In this document: positions 33,452 to 42,664 of the stretch, piece after piece | Layout of the letters: every line of letters begins with the position of its first letter | How positions within the stretch are numbered: the stretch's first letter is position 1 | The notes under the pieces: model-generated | The model's database searches: none | What the model was told of the DNA's origin: nothing | The model's input: only the letters and a program-made list of their open reading frames with translations | From: Pseudomonas sp. HAR-UPW-AIA-41 | GTDB taxonomy: Bacteria > Pseudomonadota > Gammaproteobacteria > Pseudomonadales > Pseudomonadaceae | NCBI RefSeq assembly: GCF_002304225.1 | Contig: NZ_NSLB01000013.1 | Span: 1 to 54,839, forward strand | Length of the DNA: 54,839 nucleotides | Direction of reading: 5' to 3' | Program-made: the position numbers and the translations under genes

Positions 33452-34048
33452 TTAGCGTCCGTCCACACTGGCACCGCGCGCGTACGGCAAAGTGCCGCTG
33501 GCTGCGGCCGATCCGCCCTGCTGGGCATGCTGCTGCAGGTAATGCGGATAGCGCTCGCGCAGCCATGCCGAATCATTGCCCGGCGCGGCAGGAGCGCGTG
33601 GCGCCACCTGTGTCGATTCGCTGTAACCCGCCAGAATCGCCGGACCCTGCGTCTGCGGTTGGGTCATCTGCAAGGGCGTCGCCTGCTGGGCCAGCTGTGC
33701 ACCGTTCAGTTCGTCCTGGTTGTACAGGCGCACACCACCGAGCACAGCCACAGTCACCGACGCCGCGACAGCCAGTCGCGCCCAGCCGCTGGTCCAGCGT
33801 GAAGCGCTGGGGGCTGACGCCACGCCAGGCATCGGTTCATCGGCCAGCGCCGCACTGACGGCAGCAGCCACGCTGAAGTTCGGCAGCACCGCCTCGCGAT
33901 GCAAGGCGGCTCGGGCCAGTTGGTAGCGCGACCAGCTGGCATGCAGCTCACCACCAGCCTCAGCCGCCAGAATACGGCGGACTTCCAGCTCATCGGCTTC
34001 GTTATCCATCAGTGCCGATAACGATTCCTGCAGGGCTTCACGACTCAT
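33452..34048 (-). CDS. mucA: Anti-sigma factor MucA
   Basis: A 198-residue inner-membrane anti-sigma factor. The N-terminal cytoplasmic domain (SREALQESLSALMDNEADELE) binds AlgU; one membrane helix (about residues 90-107, LAVAASVTVAVLGG) and a periplasmic tail with LRERYPHYLQQH follow. The frame is intact to its TAA, so there is no sign of the truncations seen in mucoid clinical isolates. Regulated cleavage by AlgW and MucP frees AlgU in well-studied relatives. It starts 31 bp after algU. Confidence 0.95.
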   Translation of the reverse strand: MSREALQESLSALMDNEADELEVRRILAAEAGGELHASWSRYQLARAALHREAVLPNFSVAAAVSAALADEPMPGVASAPSASRWTSGWARLAVAASVTVAVLGGVRLYNQDELNGAQLAQQATPLQMTQPQTQGPAILAGYSESTQVAPRAPAAPGNDSAWLRERYPHYLQQHAQQGGSAAASGTLPYARGASVDGR

Positions 34049-34079
34049 GGCAGCTCCTTTCACGGCTGACACCGTTGGC

Positions 34080-34661
34080 TCAGGCTTCCTGCAGCAGTGG
34101 CTGCAGGGCTTTATCAATGGCTTCACGCGCACGGAAGATGCGCGAGCGAACCGTACCCACCGGACATTGCATGACATTGGCAATGTCCTCGTAACTCAGA
34201 CCATCGAATTCGCGCAGGCTCAAGGCCGTGCGCAAATCATCCGGCAACTGCTGCAGGGTGCGATGCACCGTGCTCTCAATCTCATCGCGCAACAGCAGGC
34301 GCTCGGGCGACTCATTGTCCTTGAGCGCATGATCGCCCTCGAAGAACTCGGCATCCTCGGCACTGATGTCACTATCCGGCGGCCGCCGACCGCGGGACAC
34401 CAGATAGTTCTTCGCCGTGTTGATGGCGATGCGGTACAGCCAGGTGTAGAACGCACTGTCCCCGCGAAAATTCGCCAGCGCCCGGTAAGCCTTGATGAAC
34501 GCCTCCTGGGCGACATCCTGAGCCTCCTGAGGATCGTGCACAAAACGCACGACCAGCCCGAGAATCCGGTGCTGATACTTCAATACCAACAGATCAAAAG
34601 CCCGCTTGTCGCCGCGTTGCACACGCTCAACCAGCTGCTGATCCTGCTCCTGGGTCAACAT
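34080..34661 (-). CDS. algU: RNA polymerase sigma factor AlgU (sigma-22, RpoE-like)
   Basis: A 193-residue ECF sigma factor, equal in length to P. aeruginosa AlgU. Region 2 shows FDLLVLKYQHRILGLVVRFV and AQDVAQEAFIKAYRAL; region 4 shows LSYEDIANVMQCPVGTVRSRI. I used the ATG at 34661, giving the normal MLTQEQDQQLVERV start. It controls alginate and envelope-stress genes and is held by MucA. Two AlgU-type promoters lie in front of it (see 34721-34747 and 34850-34876), consistent with autoregulation. Confidence 0.97.
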   Translation of the reverse strand: MLTQEQDQQLVERVQRGDKRAFDLLVLKYQHRILGLVVRFVHDPQEAQDVAQEAFIKAYRALANFRGDSAFYTWLYRIAINTAKNYLVSRGRRPPDSDISAEDAEFFEGDHALKDNESPERLLLRDEIESTVHRTLQQLPDDLRTALSLREFDGLSYEDIANVMQCPVGTVRSRIFRAREAIDKALQPLLQEA

Positions 34662-34720
34662 GCACACTCCTCGTACAACCCGAGGAAGCCTGCCGGACAC
34701 CACCGCAACATCTTGCAAAG

Positions 34721-34747
34721 ATAGACAGAGGCACCGCGCAAAAGTTC
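34721..34747 (-). promoter_or_regulatory. AlgU-type promoter, proximal
   Basis: On the minus strand GAACTT (34747-34742), a 16-bp spacer and TCTAT (34725-34721) match the AlgU/sigma-E consensus GAACTT-N16/17-TCtga. The -10 end is about 60 bp from the algU start codon. Confidence 0.75.
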
Positions 34748-34849
34748 TCTCCTTGGGTCACCTGATTGCATCATTACCTGCAATCAGATTCCGGCAGCAC
34801 TGCCGGCAAAATGTTCTTGCTTCCACTCATGCCGAGGGATGACAAGGCT

Positions 34850-34876
34850 ATGGAACCTGGCGGCACGGGAAAGTTC
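34850..34876 (-). promoter_or_regulatory. AlgU-type promoter, distal
   Basis: A second GAACTT (34876-34871), 16-bp spacer and TCCAT (34854-34850) on the minus strand, about 130 bp upstream of the proximal copy. Its spacing is the same. The nadB promoter on the other strand starts about 30 bp away. Confidence 0.65.
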
Positions 34877-34902
34877 CCGCGAAACACCCGGATATATCGA
34901 GC

Positions 34903-34931
34903 TATTGTGCCGCCCACCCCCTCTATATACT
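34903..34931 (+). promoter_or_regulatory. Probable nadB promoter
   Basis: TATTGT (34903-34908) and TATACT (34926-34931) are 17 bp apart, a plausible sigma-70 pair with a weak -35, about 27 bp upstream of the nadB start. Confidence 0.45.
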
Positions 34932-34957
34932 AGGGCCTGCCCCCGCGGATGCAGTCC

Positions 34958-36574
34958 ATGAGCCAACACTTCCAACACGACGTTCTGATCATTGGCAGCG
35001 GTGCTGCCGGCCTGACCCTGGCCCTGACCCTGCCCGAGCGCCTGCGCATTGCCGTGCTGAGCAAGGGCGAGCTGGCCAACGGCTCGACCTACTGGGCGCA
35101 GGGCGGTGTGGCGGCGGTCCTGGACGAAAGCGACACGGTGGACTCCCACGTTGCCGACACCCTCAATGCCGGAGCCGGTCTGTGCCGCGAAGAAGCGGTG
35201 CGCTTTACCGTGGAAAATAGCCGCGAAGCCATCCAGTGGCTGATCGACCAGAACGTGCCCTTCACCCGCGAGAACGAGCAGGATCGTGAAGATGGCGGTT
35301 TTGCGTTCCACCTGACCCGCGAGGGCGGTCACAGCCATCGCCGCATCATCCACGCCGCCGACGCCACGGGCGCAGCGATCTTTACCACCCTGCTGGAAAA
35401 AGCCCGGCAGCGCAGCAATATCGAGCTGCTGGAACAGCGCGTGGCGGTGGACCTGATCACCGAACGCAAGCTCGGCCTGGCGGGCAATCGCTGTATGGGC
35501 GCCTATGTACTGAACCGCGTGAGCGGTGAAGTGGATACCCACAGCGCCCGTTTCGTCATCCTCGCCACCGGTGGTGCCGCCAAGGTCTACCTGTACACCA
35601 GCAACTCCGACGGTGCCTGCGGCGACGGCATTGCCATGGCCTGGCGCGCCGGCTGCCGGGTCGGCAATCTGGAATTCAACCAGTTCCACCCGACCTGCCT
35701 GTACCACCCGCAAGCCAAGAATTTCCTCATCACCGAAGCCGTCCGCGGCGAAGGCGGCCTGCTCAAGCTGCCCAACGGCGAACGCTTCATGCAGCGCTTC
35801 GACAGCCGCGGCGAGCTGGCCCCGCGCGACATCGTCGCCCGCGCCATCGACCATGAGATGAAGCGACTGGGTATTGACTGCGTCTACCTCGACATCAGCC
35901 ACAAGCCGGCCGACTTCATCAGAAGCCACTTCCCCACCGTCTACGAACGCTGCCTGAGTTTCGGCATCGACATTACCCGCCAGGCCATCCCGGTGGTGCC
36001 GGCAGCGCACTACACCTGCGGCGGCGTGGTCGTCGACCAGCATGGGCAGACCGACGTACCCGGCCTGTACGCCATTGGCGAAACCAGTTTCACCGGCCTG
36101 CATGGTGCCAACCGCTTGGCCAGCAACTCACTGCTCGAATGCTTCGTCTATGCCCGCTCGGCTGCCGCCGACATCATCGCGCAGCTGGATCAGGTCAGAC
36201 CCGCAGGCAACCTGCCCAGTTGGGATGCGAGCCAAGTCACCGACTCCGACGAGGACGTGATCATCGCGCACAACTGGGACGAGCTGCGGCGTTTCATGTG
36301 GGACTACGTCGGTATCGTGCGCACCAACAAGCGCCTGCAGCGCGCCCAGCACCGGGTGCGCCTGCTGCTCAGCGAAATCGACGAGTTCTACAGCAACTAC
36401 AAGGTCAGCCGCGACCTGATCGAGCTGCGCAACCTGGCACTGGTCGCCGAACTGATGATCCGCTCGGCTATGCTGCGCCACGAGAGCCGGGGTCTGCACT
36501 ACACCCTGGACTATCCCGAAATGCTTGAAGAGGCCCGCGACACTATTCTGGTGCCGCCCATCTACGGCGACTGA
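34958..36574 (+). CDS. nadB: L-aspartate oxidase
   Basis: A 538-residue FAD enzyme oxidising L-aspartate to iminoaspartate, the first step of NAD synthesis. The dinucleotide-binding motif [15 protein letters not shown] opens the protein, and the substrate region includes [13 protein letters not shown], PTAxY-type residues and CGGVVVD. I chose the second ATG (34958), which gives [18 protein letters not shown] and the usual length; the ATG at 34949 would add three residues. The gene diverges from algU, as in P. aeruginosa, and its 3' end overlaps the convergent ygfX by 32 bp. Confidence 0.96.
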   Translation: MSQHFQHDVLIIGSGAAGLTLALTLPERLRIAVLSKGELANGSTYWAQGGVAAVLDESDTVDSHVADTLNAGAGLCREEAVRFTVENSREAIQWLIDQNVPFTRENEQDREDGGFAFHLTREGGHSHRRIIHAADATGAAIFTTLLEKARQRSNIELLEQRVAVDLITERKLGLAGNRCMGAYVLNRVSGEVDTHSARFVILATGGAAKVYLYTSNSDGACGDGIAMAWRAGCRVGNLEFNQFHPTCLYHPQAKNFLITEAVRGEGGLLKLPNGERFMQRFDSRGELAPRDIVARAIDHEMKRLGIDCVYLDISHKPADFIRSHFPTVYERCLSFGIDITRQAIPVVPAAHYTCGGVVVDQHGQTDVPGLYAIGETSFTGLHGANRLASNSLLECFVYARSAAADIIAQLDQVRPAGNLPSWDASQVTDSDEDVIIAHNWDELRRFMWDYVGIVRTNKRLQRAQHRVRLLLSEIDEFYSNYKVSRDLIELRNLALVAELMIRSAMLRHESRGLHYTLDYPEMLEEARDTILVPPIYGD

Positions 36575-36995
36575 ACTTCAGGCGCACCCGCAGACGTCGA
36601 TGCAGCGCCGCCGGCAAGGCATCACAGGCGATGCACAAGCCACGGCGCCAGCGCTGATCCCTGAGACGAAAATGCAAGAAGATTGCCGGCGGCAACGCAA
36701 GGCTATCGGGGTACAACTGCACCGCCTGCCAGCCGTCACGAACGCTGTACAGCTGCCAGCCATCGGCATCATGACGCAGGCCAGAGATGGCTCCGGCACG
36801 GCGCATCAGAAGCTGACGCGGTATCACCCACGCTGCATGCATCAGCAACAGAGTCAGCAAAACGCCTTGCCAATGCCCAGGCAACTCTGCCAGCAAGATG
36901 GCCAGGGACGCCAGGGCGGCGACCAGCAGATAACCGCCCAGCAACAGGCGCGAGGGTCGCCAATGGCATTCGAAAGGTTCAATCGTCGACGTCAT
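36543..36995 (-). CDS. YgfX (CptA-like) inner-membrane protein
   Basis: A 150-residue protein with two adjacent hydrophobic helices (residues 17-36 and 40-56) and a C-terminal basic soluble part. It sits directly downstream of sdhE, the usual partner; in E. coli the pair was described as toxin CptA and SdhE/CptB. The ATG at 36995 gives [12 protein letters not shown]; the open frame upstream overlaps sdhE and is not used. The last 32 bp overlap the end of nadB on the other strand. Confidence 0.8.
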   Translation of the reverse strand: MTSTIEPFECHWRPSRLLLGGYLLVAALASLAILLAELPGHWQGVLLTLLLMHAAWVIPRQLLMRRAGAISGLRHDADGWQLYSVRDGWQAVQLYPDSLALPPAIFLHFRLRDQRWRRGLCIACDALPAALHRRLRVRLKFSRRRWAAPE

Positions 36996-37036
36996 CGCCC
37001 GGCCCTCCCTGGCCGCTGGCGCCTGACCGCACAGCG

Positions 37037-37291
37037 TTACTGAGGCTGCACGCGATCCAGGATCATCTTGACCATGCGCTTGAGGTCGGCATCTTGCGGC
37101 TCTTCGCGCTGCATGAACCAGCCGAACATATCCTGATCCTCGCACTCCAGCAGTTTGCGGTAGCGTGCCTGATCCTCGGCATCCAGAGTGGCATAGACCT
37201 CCTGGACGAAAGGCACCAGCAGTACATCCAGCTCCAGCATGCCGCGACGGCTGTGCCAGTAGAGTCGTTTCAGTTCGGTTTCATCGGACAT
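37037..37291 (-). CDS. sdhE: Succinate dehydrogenase assembly factor SdhE
   Basis: An 84-residue protein helping FAD attachment to SdhA. The functional RGxxE motif is visible as RRGMLELD (about residues 15-22), with the conserved [10 protein letters not shown] downstream. It is followed by ygfX after 41 bp and diverges from ygfZ. Confidence 0.95.
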   Translation of the reverse strand: MSDETELKRLYWHSRRGMLELDVLLVPFVQEVYATLDAEDQARYRKLLECEDQDMFGWFMQREEPQDADLKRMVKMILDRVQPQ

Positions 37292-37407
37292 AGCGAGGCT
37301 CCCATCAGTCGGAGCGCATTATACCCGCAGCCTCACCGCTCTAGCGCTGACTTTCCGCGACAGCCTCACTATGATGAACGCCTCCAAGGGTTCAACAGCG
37401 TTATCCC

Positions 37408-38349
37408 ATGACCACATCAGCGTTTTTCTGCCGCCTCGACCACGAAGCCGTGCTGGCGGTACGCGGCCCGGAAGCGGCCAAGTTTCTCCAGGGTCAGTTG
37501 ACCTGCAACCTCAACTACCTCAGCGCCACCGCCAGCAGCCTGGGCGCTCGCTGCACACCCAAGGGCCGCATGACCTCCAGCTTCCGCATCCTGCCAGAGG
37601 GTGACGGTTACCTGCTGGCACTGGATGGCGACCTGCGCGACAGCCAACTGGCCGACCTGAAGAAATACATTGTCTTCTCCAAGGCTACCATTGCCGACGA
37701 AAGTGCCGAGTGGCAACGCTTCGGCCTGGGCCACTGCGACGCACTGCCGGCAGAGCTGGCCGCCCTGTTGCCGGAAGAGAACGACGCCATCCGCACCCAC
37801 GAGCACCTGCTGGCCATCCGCCTGCCGGGGGCGCGTGCCGAGCTGTGGACCCGCACAGCCCTGGCCGACGAACTGCAACAGCAGCTGCGCAGCCTGCTCC
37901 GCGAAGGCAGCCTGAACGACTGGCGCCTGGCACAAATCCGCGCCGGTATCGGCCTGGTCGTCGGCGCCACCCGCGAGCTGTTCATTCCGCAGATGATCAA
38001 CCTGCAGGCCGTGGGCGGCGTGAGCTTCAAGAAAGGCTGCTACACCGGGCAGGAAATCGTCGCGCGCATGCAGTACCTCGGCAAACTCAAGCGGCGTCTC
38101 TATCGCCTCAGCCTTACAGGCCCGGCACCTGAAGCCGGCAGCGAGCTGTTTTCGCCGGTACACGGCAGCTCGGTTGGCGAAGTAGTGCTGGCCGCCGACG
38201 CAGGTAACGGTCAGAGCGAACTGCTTGCCGTGCTGCAGGAGGATGCGGTCAACGACACTCGCATCCATCTGGCTAGCCTCGAAGGCCCGGCACTGCAACT
38301 ACTGGATTTGCCCTATACACTCAACGCTGACCAAGAAATTCAGCGCTGA
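37408..38349 (+). CDS. ygfZ: Folate-binding iron-sulfur assembly protein YgfZ
   Basis: A 313-residue protein related to the T-protein of the glycine cleavage system. The family signature with the essential cysteine is intact (KKGCYTGQEIVARMQYLGK). It uses folate to support synthesis or repair of iron-sulfur enzymes such as MiaB. The N-terminal aminomethyltransferase-like part shows VRGPEAAKFLQGQLTCNL. It is adjacent to the SdhE/YgfX pair, a conserved cluster linked to flavin and iron-sulfur enzymes. Confidence 0.93.
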   Translation: MTTSAFFCRLDHEAVLAVRGPEAAKFLQGQLTCNLNYLSATASSLGARCTPKGRMTSSFRILPEGDGYLLALDGDLRDSQLADLKKYIVFSKATIADESAEWQRFGLGHCDALPAELAALLPEENDAIRTHEHLLAIRLPGARAELWTRTALADELQQQLRSLLREGSLNDWRLAQIRAGIGLVVGATRELFIPQMINLQAVGGVSFKKGCYTGQEIVARMQYLGKLKRRLYRLSLTGPAPEAGSELFSPVHGSSVGEVVLAADAGNGQSELLAVLQEDAVNDTRIHLASLEGPALQLLDLPYTLNADQEIQR

Positions 38350-38385
38350 CTACACTGAATCAGGCCCTATCACTAAGGATTGCCC

Positions 38386-39222
38386 ATGACCTCTCTCGCC
38401 GAAAAAGTTCAGCAGGAACTGATCCAGGCTATCGAGAACGACGAACTGGTCCTGCCGACCCTGCCCGAGGTTGCCCTCAAGGTGCGCGAGGCCGCTGAAG
38501 ACCCCAATGTAGGCATCGCCGACCTGGCCAAGGTGATTGGTAACGACGCTGCGCTCACCGCCCGCATCATCAAAGTAGTCAATAGCCCGCTGCTGCGTAC
38601 CAGCAAGGAAATCACCGACCTGCATATGGCAGTAGGCCGACTGGGCATCAACTACACCGCCAACCTGGCCACAGGTCTGGCCATGGAACAGATGTTCCAG
38701 GCCACCAGCGATGTGGTAGACAAGAAGATGCGTGAGGTGTGGAACAAAAGCACCGAAATCGCGGGTATCTGCCACGTTCTGTGCAAGCACTACACTCGCC
38801 TGCTGCCCGACCAGGCAACCCTCGCAGGCCTGGTCTCCCAGATCGGCATTTTGCCTATCCTCACTTATGCCGAAGACCACAGCGAGCTGCTGGCCGACTC
38901 GATCAGCCTCAATCATGTGATTGAAGCCATTCACCCGATTGTGGGCGACAAGATTCTGCGCACCTGGGATTTCCCCGAGCCGATCGCCTGCGTTCCCAGC
39001 CAGTTCCTCAACTTCCAGCGCAACTCGACCAAGGCCGATTACGTCGACATCGTTCAGGTGGCCATGCTGCAAAGCTACCTGGGCAGTGAGCACCCCTACA
39101 CCAAGCTGGACTGGTCGACTATCCCGGCCTTCGCCAAGCTGGGTCTAGACCCCAACGTCGACATGAAAGAGGACGAAGACCTCTCCGACGCCATGGAAGC
39201 CGCGATGAGCATGCTCCAGTAA
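38386..39222 (+). CDS. HDOD domain protein
   Basis: A 278-residue protein. The HDOD domain fills residues 20-220, with the family opening LPTLPEVALKVREAAEDP, a degenerate HD-like set of histidines and no output domain. The ATG at 38386 follows AAGGAT and is preferred over a TTG just upstream. The last 20 residues are acidic (KEDEDLSDAMEAAMSML). Stand-alone HDOD proteins in pseudomonads act in signalling and surface behaviours, but the partner of this one is unknown. Terminator follows. Confidence 0.9.
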   Translation: MTSLAEKVQQELIQAIENDELVLPTLPEVALKVREAAEDPNVGIADLAKVIGNDAALTARIIKVVNSPLLRTSKEITDLHMAVGRLGINYTANLATGLAMEQMFQATSDVVDKKMREVWNKSTEIAGICHVLCKHYTRLLPDQATLAGLVSQIGILPILTYAEDHSELLADSISLNHVIEAIHPIVGDKILRTWDFPEPIACVPSQFLNFQRNSTKADYVDIVQVAMLQSYLGSEHPYTKLDWSTIPAFAKLGLDPNVDMKEDEDLSDAMEAAMSMLQ

Positions 39223-39235
39223 GCGTCCCGACCAT

Positions 39236-39267
39236 GAAAAAGCCCGCCGATTGGCGGGCTTTTTCAT
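39236..39267. terminator. Bidirectional intrinsic terminator
   Basis: CATGAAAAAGCCCGCC / GGCGGGCTTTTTCATG is a long stem around GATT. It ends the HDOD gene and, from the other strand, ung. Confidence 0.9.
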
Positions 39268-39274
39268 GCCTGTC

Positions 39275-39967
39275 TCATAAGGCCGGCAAACGCCAGTCGA
39301 TCGGCGCTTTACCGCGCTGTTCGAGAAACTTGTTGGTGCGACTGAAGTGACCATTGCCCAGGAAGCCCCGATAGGCCGATAGCGGTGATGGATGCGCCGA
39401 CTTTAGAATCAGGTGACGGGTCGGGTCGATCAGCTTTTCCTTGCTCTGCGCGTGACTGCCCCAGAGCAGGAACACCACCCCCTCGCACTCGCGGTTAACC
39501 ACCTCGATCACCTTGTCGGTAAAGGGGCCCCAGCCTTCGGCAGCATGGGAGCCGGCACGTGCCTGCTCGACTGTCAGCGAGGTATTGAGCAGCAGCACGC
39601 CCTGATCGGCCCAGGACTGCAGGCAACCATGGGCCGGCAGGTCGATATTCAGGTCACGCTGCAGTTCCTTGAAGATATTCACCAGCGAAGGCGGCGCCGG
39701 CACGCCCGGCTGCACCGAGAAGCACAGGCCATGGGCCTGACCCGGGCCGTGATAGGGGTCCTGGCCGATGATCACGACCTTCACCTGGGGCAACGGTGTT
39801 GAGTTCAGGGCGTTGAAGATCAGCGGCCCCGGCGGAAAAACCACCTTGCCGGCCGCCTTCTCGCCACGCAGGAACTCGCTCAGCTTGAGCATGTAGGGCT
39901 TGTCGAACTCCTCGTGCAAGGCCGCTTTCCAGCTCTCTTCCAGCTTGACCCTGTCTGCCGCCGCCAT
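39275..39967 (-). CDS. ung: Uracil-DNA glycosylase
   Basis: A 230-residue family-1 UDG removing uracil from DNA. The catalytic GQDPYHG (residues 68-74, Asp70) and the [11 protein letters not shown] leucine loop with its histidine are intact. The ATG at 39967 gives the normal length; the frame continues into the neighbouring gene's gap without a sensible start. Confidence 0.96.
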   Translation of the reverse strand: MAAADRVKLEESWKAALHEEFDKPYMLKLSEFLRGEKAAGKVVFPPGPLIFNALNSTPLPQVKVVIIGQDPYHGPGQAHGLCFSVQPGVPAPPSLVNIFKELQRDLNIDLPAHGCLQSWADQGVLLLNTSLTVEQARAGSHAAEGWGPFTDKVIEVVNRECEGVVFLLWGSHAQSKEKLIDPTRHLILKSAHPSPLSAYRGFLGNGHFSRTNKFLEQRGKAPIDWRLPAL

Positions 39968-40026
39968 TACCCCATCCCCATCCCGTGTCGTTGATCGCGG
40001 CACGCTAGTGAAGGGGGCGCGGCAAG

Positions 40027-40905
40027 TCAACCGCGATGCAGCGCCCGGTAATGGCTGGGCGCCAGGCCCACCACCCGACGAAACAGCCGCGAGAAGTAGT
40101 ACGGATCGGTGTAGCCCAGTTGCTCGGCGATCTGCCGGACCTCCAACTGGCTCTCATCCAGCAGCCGGCAGGCATGGGCCATCTTCATCTGGATAAAGGC
40201 CTCGATCGGCGCCTGCCCGGTCAGGTCACGGTAGGTCTTGGCGAAATGAAAGCGCGACAGATTGAACGCCGCCGCCAACTCATCGAGATTCAGTGTTTCG
40301 TGCAGATGAGCCCGCAGCAGCGCCTGCACGGCCTCCACATCCAGCAAGCGACCGGAGCGCTGACGCCCGCGCAACGGCGCAATTGCCAGCGCAGTTAGCA
40401 GGCTCTGCAACTGATGGGCGGCATGCACGAAGTGCGGCAGGCTCAGGCCCTGACGCCGCACACCGAGCAGCGCATCGAACTCACTGAGCAAACGCGGCTG
40501 CACACCAATCCGACGCACACCCTGCCCCAGCGGCCTGAGAAACTCCCCCACCAGCTCGCCGTCACAGTGCACCCAGTAGATGGTCCAGGGCCGACCGGCC
40601 GCCGCGCCATAGGCATGCGCCTGGCCTCTGGGCAACACCAGCAGATCGCCACCCACCACCTCGAATCGTCCATCTGCTGTTTCCAGCCAGCCCTGCCCGG
40701 CCTTGCAGTAGATCAGCAGATCATCCTCTGGCTGTACGCGCTGCATGCCGTGTCCGGCCGCCTCCGGATAGAACCCCAGGGCAATGGGAAAGCAGGCATT
40801 ACCGAGCGGGTGACGGGACAGCGCACGGCGCAGACGCGGTGGCGTAACGAAGCGCACACCCTGCGGCGGCAGCGGCCAGTTGGAGGTATCGACCAGTTCA
40901 GACAT
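40027..40905 (-). CDS. mmsR: AraC family transcriptional regulator (MmsR)
   Basis: About 292 residues from the ATG at 40905 (304 from an upstream ATG). The N-terminal cupin-like sensing domain contains [10 protein letters not shown]. Two helix-turn-helix motifs end the protein: [17 protein letters not shown] and [20 protein letters not shown]. The protein diverges from mmsA, as MmsR does in P. aeruginosa, where it activates valine-catabolic mmsAB. The 36-bp direct repeat next to the mmsA promoter fits a site for this protein. It lies 59 bp from ung on the same strand. Confidence 0.85.
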   Translation of the reverse strand: MSELVDTSNWPLPPQGVRFVTPPRLRRALSRHPLGNACFPIALGFYPEAAGHGMQRVQPEDDLLIYCKAGQGWLETADGRFEVVGGDLLVLPRGQAHAYGAAAGRPWTIYWVHCDGELVGEFLRPLGQGVRRIGVQPRLLSEFDALLGVRRQGLSLPHFVHAAHQLQSLLTALAIAPLRGRQRSGRLLDVEAVQALLRAHLHETLNLDELAAAFNLSRFHFAKTYRDLTGQAPIEAFIQMKMAHACRLLDESQLEVRQIAEQLGYTDPYYFSRLFRRVVGLAPSHYRALHRG

Positions 40906-40931
40906 CAGAGACTCTCGAAGCAATACGCCAA

Positions 40932-40967
40932 GATAGTCCATCCCACGAACAAGATCGTCAATCCACA
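40932..40967 (+). promoter_or_regulatory. Predicted MmsR operator (21-bp-phased direct repeat)
   Basis: GATAGTCCATCCCAC (40932-40946) and GATCGTCAATCCACA (40953-40967) match at 10 of the first 12 positions and are offset by 21 bp, two DNA turns. The second half-site ends at the -35 position of a TATAAC -10 (40985-40990), as expected for an AraC-type activator of mmsA. Confidence 0.65.
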
Positions 40968-40984
40968 GGCCAGTCCTGCGGGGC

Positions 40985-40990
40985 TATAAC
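40985..40990 (+). promoter_or_regulatory. Probable mmsA -10 element
   Basis: TATAAC about 55 bp upstream of mmsA, with no good -35 but with the direct repeat abutting that position. Confidence 0.5.
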
Positions 40991-41041
40991 GGAGGCATGA
41001 CAACAACCGGCGGACCAAGAACCGCCTTATCGGAGAGTTCC

Positions 41042-42535
41042 ATGAGCAGCATCCTGCCGCAGCTGATCGACGGGGAGTGGCGCCAGAGCCAGTCCCACGA
41101 AGCCATCGACGTCACCGACCCGGCCACCCAGGCGGTGATCGCCCGCGCGCCCAAGGCCACGCCCGAGGAAATCGAAGCCGCCGTGGCCAGCGCGCGTCAG
41201 GCCTTCCTCGCCTGGCGCGAAGTGCCGGCACCGGAGCGCGCGCGGCTGATGCTGCGCTACCAGCACCTGCTCAAGGAGCACCACGACGAGCTGGCCGAAA
41301 TCCTCGCCCGCGAGACCGGCAAGACCTTCGCCGACGCCAAGGGCGACGTCTGGCGCGGCATCGAGGTGGCCGAGCAGGCCGCCAACATCTGCAGCCTGAT
41401 GATGGGCGAGACGGTGGAGAACGTCGCCCGTGACATCGACACCGCCAGCTGGATTCAGCCGCTGGGCGTGTGCGTGGGCATCACCCCGTTCAACTTCCCG
41501 GCGATGATCCCGCTGTGGATGTTTCCGCTGGCCATCGCCTGCGGCAACACCTTCGTGCTCAAGCCCTCCGAGCAGGACCCGATGACGCCCAACCGCCTCG
41601 CGGAACTGTTCATCGAGGCCGGCGCGCCCAAGGGCGTGCTGCAGGTGCTACACGGTGGGCGTGAGGTGGTCGATGCGCTGATCACCCACCCGGAAGTGCG
41701 CGCCATCTCCTTCGTCGGCTCGGTGGCGGTCGGCCAGCACATCTACCGTACCGGCACCGACCATCTGAAACGCGTGCAGGCCTTCGCCGGCGCCAAGAAC
41801 CACATGGTGATCATGCCCGACGCGCCCAAGGACCAGGTGCTCAGCAACCTGGTCGGCGCCAGTTGCGGCGCTGCCGGACAGCGCTGCATGGCCATCAGCG
41901 TGGCGGTGTTCGTCGGTGAGTCCAAGGCCTGGATCGCTGAACTGGCCGAGCAGATGGCCGCGCTGCGCCCCGGTTACTGGAGCGACACCGGCGCCGCCTA
42001 CGGACCGGTCATCAGCCCGCAGGCCAAGGCCCGTGTGCTGGGCCTGATCGCACAGGGCAAGGCCGAGGGTGCCGAATGCCTGGTAGACGGTTCGGACTGC
42101 ACAGTGGAAGGCTACCCCGACGGCAACTGGGTCGGCCCGACCCTGTTCCGCGGCGTCACCCCTCAGATGGCCATCTACCGCGAGGAAATCTTCGGCCCGG
42201 TGCTGGTGTGCATCGAGGTCGAGACCCTGGACGAGGCCATCGCCCTGGTCAACGCCAGCCCCTACGGCAACGGCACCAGCATCTTCACCCGCTCCGGCGG
42301 CGCCGCGCGGCACTACCAGCATGCGGTCGAGGTCGGCCAGGTCGGCATCAACGTGCCCATCCCGGTGCCGCTGCCGTTCTTCTCCTTCACAGGCTGGAAG
42401 GGCTCCTTCTATGGCGACCTGCACGCCTATGGCAAGCAGGCGGTGCGTTTCTACACCGAGACCAAGACGGTCACCAGCCGCTGGTTCGACGACAGCCCGG
42501 TGAGCGGGCCCAATCTGACCATCAGCCTGAAATAA
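41042..42535 (+). CDS. mmsA: Methylmalonate-semialdehyde dehydrogenase (CoA-acylating)
   Basis: A 497-residue aldehyde dehydrogenase, equal in length to P. aeruginosa MmsA. It converts methylmalonate semialdehyde, NAD+ and CoA to propionyl-CoA and CO2. The catalytic cysteine is Cys282 in GAAGQRCMA, and the NAD-binding [12 protein letters not shown] and C-terminal [12 protein letters not shown] typical of the CoA-acylating MMSDH group are present. GGAGAG precedes the ATG. First gene of a six-gene plus-strand valine/isobutyrate cluster. Confidence 0.95.
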   Translation: MSSILPQLIDGEWRQSQSHEAIDVTDPATQAVIARAPKATPEEIEAAVASARQAFLAWREVPAPERARLMLRYQHLLKEHHDELAEILARETGKTFADAKGDVWRGIEVAEQAANICSLMMGETVENVARDIDTASWIQPLGVCVGITPFNFPAMIPLWMFPLAIACGNTFVLKPSEQDPMTPNRLAELFIEAGAPKGVLQVLHGGREVVDALITHPEVRAISFVGSVAVGQHIYRTGTDHLKRVQAFAGAKNHMVIMPDAPKDQVLSNLVGASCGAAGQRCMAISVAVFVGESKAWIAELAEQMAALRPGYWSDTGAAYGPVISPQAKARVLGLIAQGKAEGAECLVDGSDCTVEGYPDGNWVGPTLFRGVTPQMAIYREEIFGPVLVCIEVETLDEAIALVNASPYGNGTSIFTRSGGAARHYQHAVEVGQVGINVPIPVPLPFFSFTGWKGSFYGDLHAYGKQAVRFYTETKTVTSRWFDDSPVSGPNLTISLK

Positions 42536-42664
42536 GGGAGAACTTGCGCTTCCCTTGACCCCGCTCATGGAAAGCGCCGATTACGACCAATCGCTAATGC
42601 CCTTCCCCTTGCCGGGCCCGTCAGAGTCGCTGACCGGCCGCCACGGCCCGACAAGGAGGATGCA

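Noticed and set aside
33442..34048. Possible mucA truncation of the type seen in mucoid strains
   Set aside because: The protein reads through to a normal C-terminus of 198 residues with the periplasmic tail intact.
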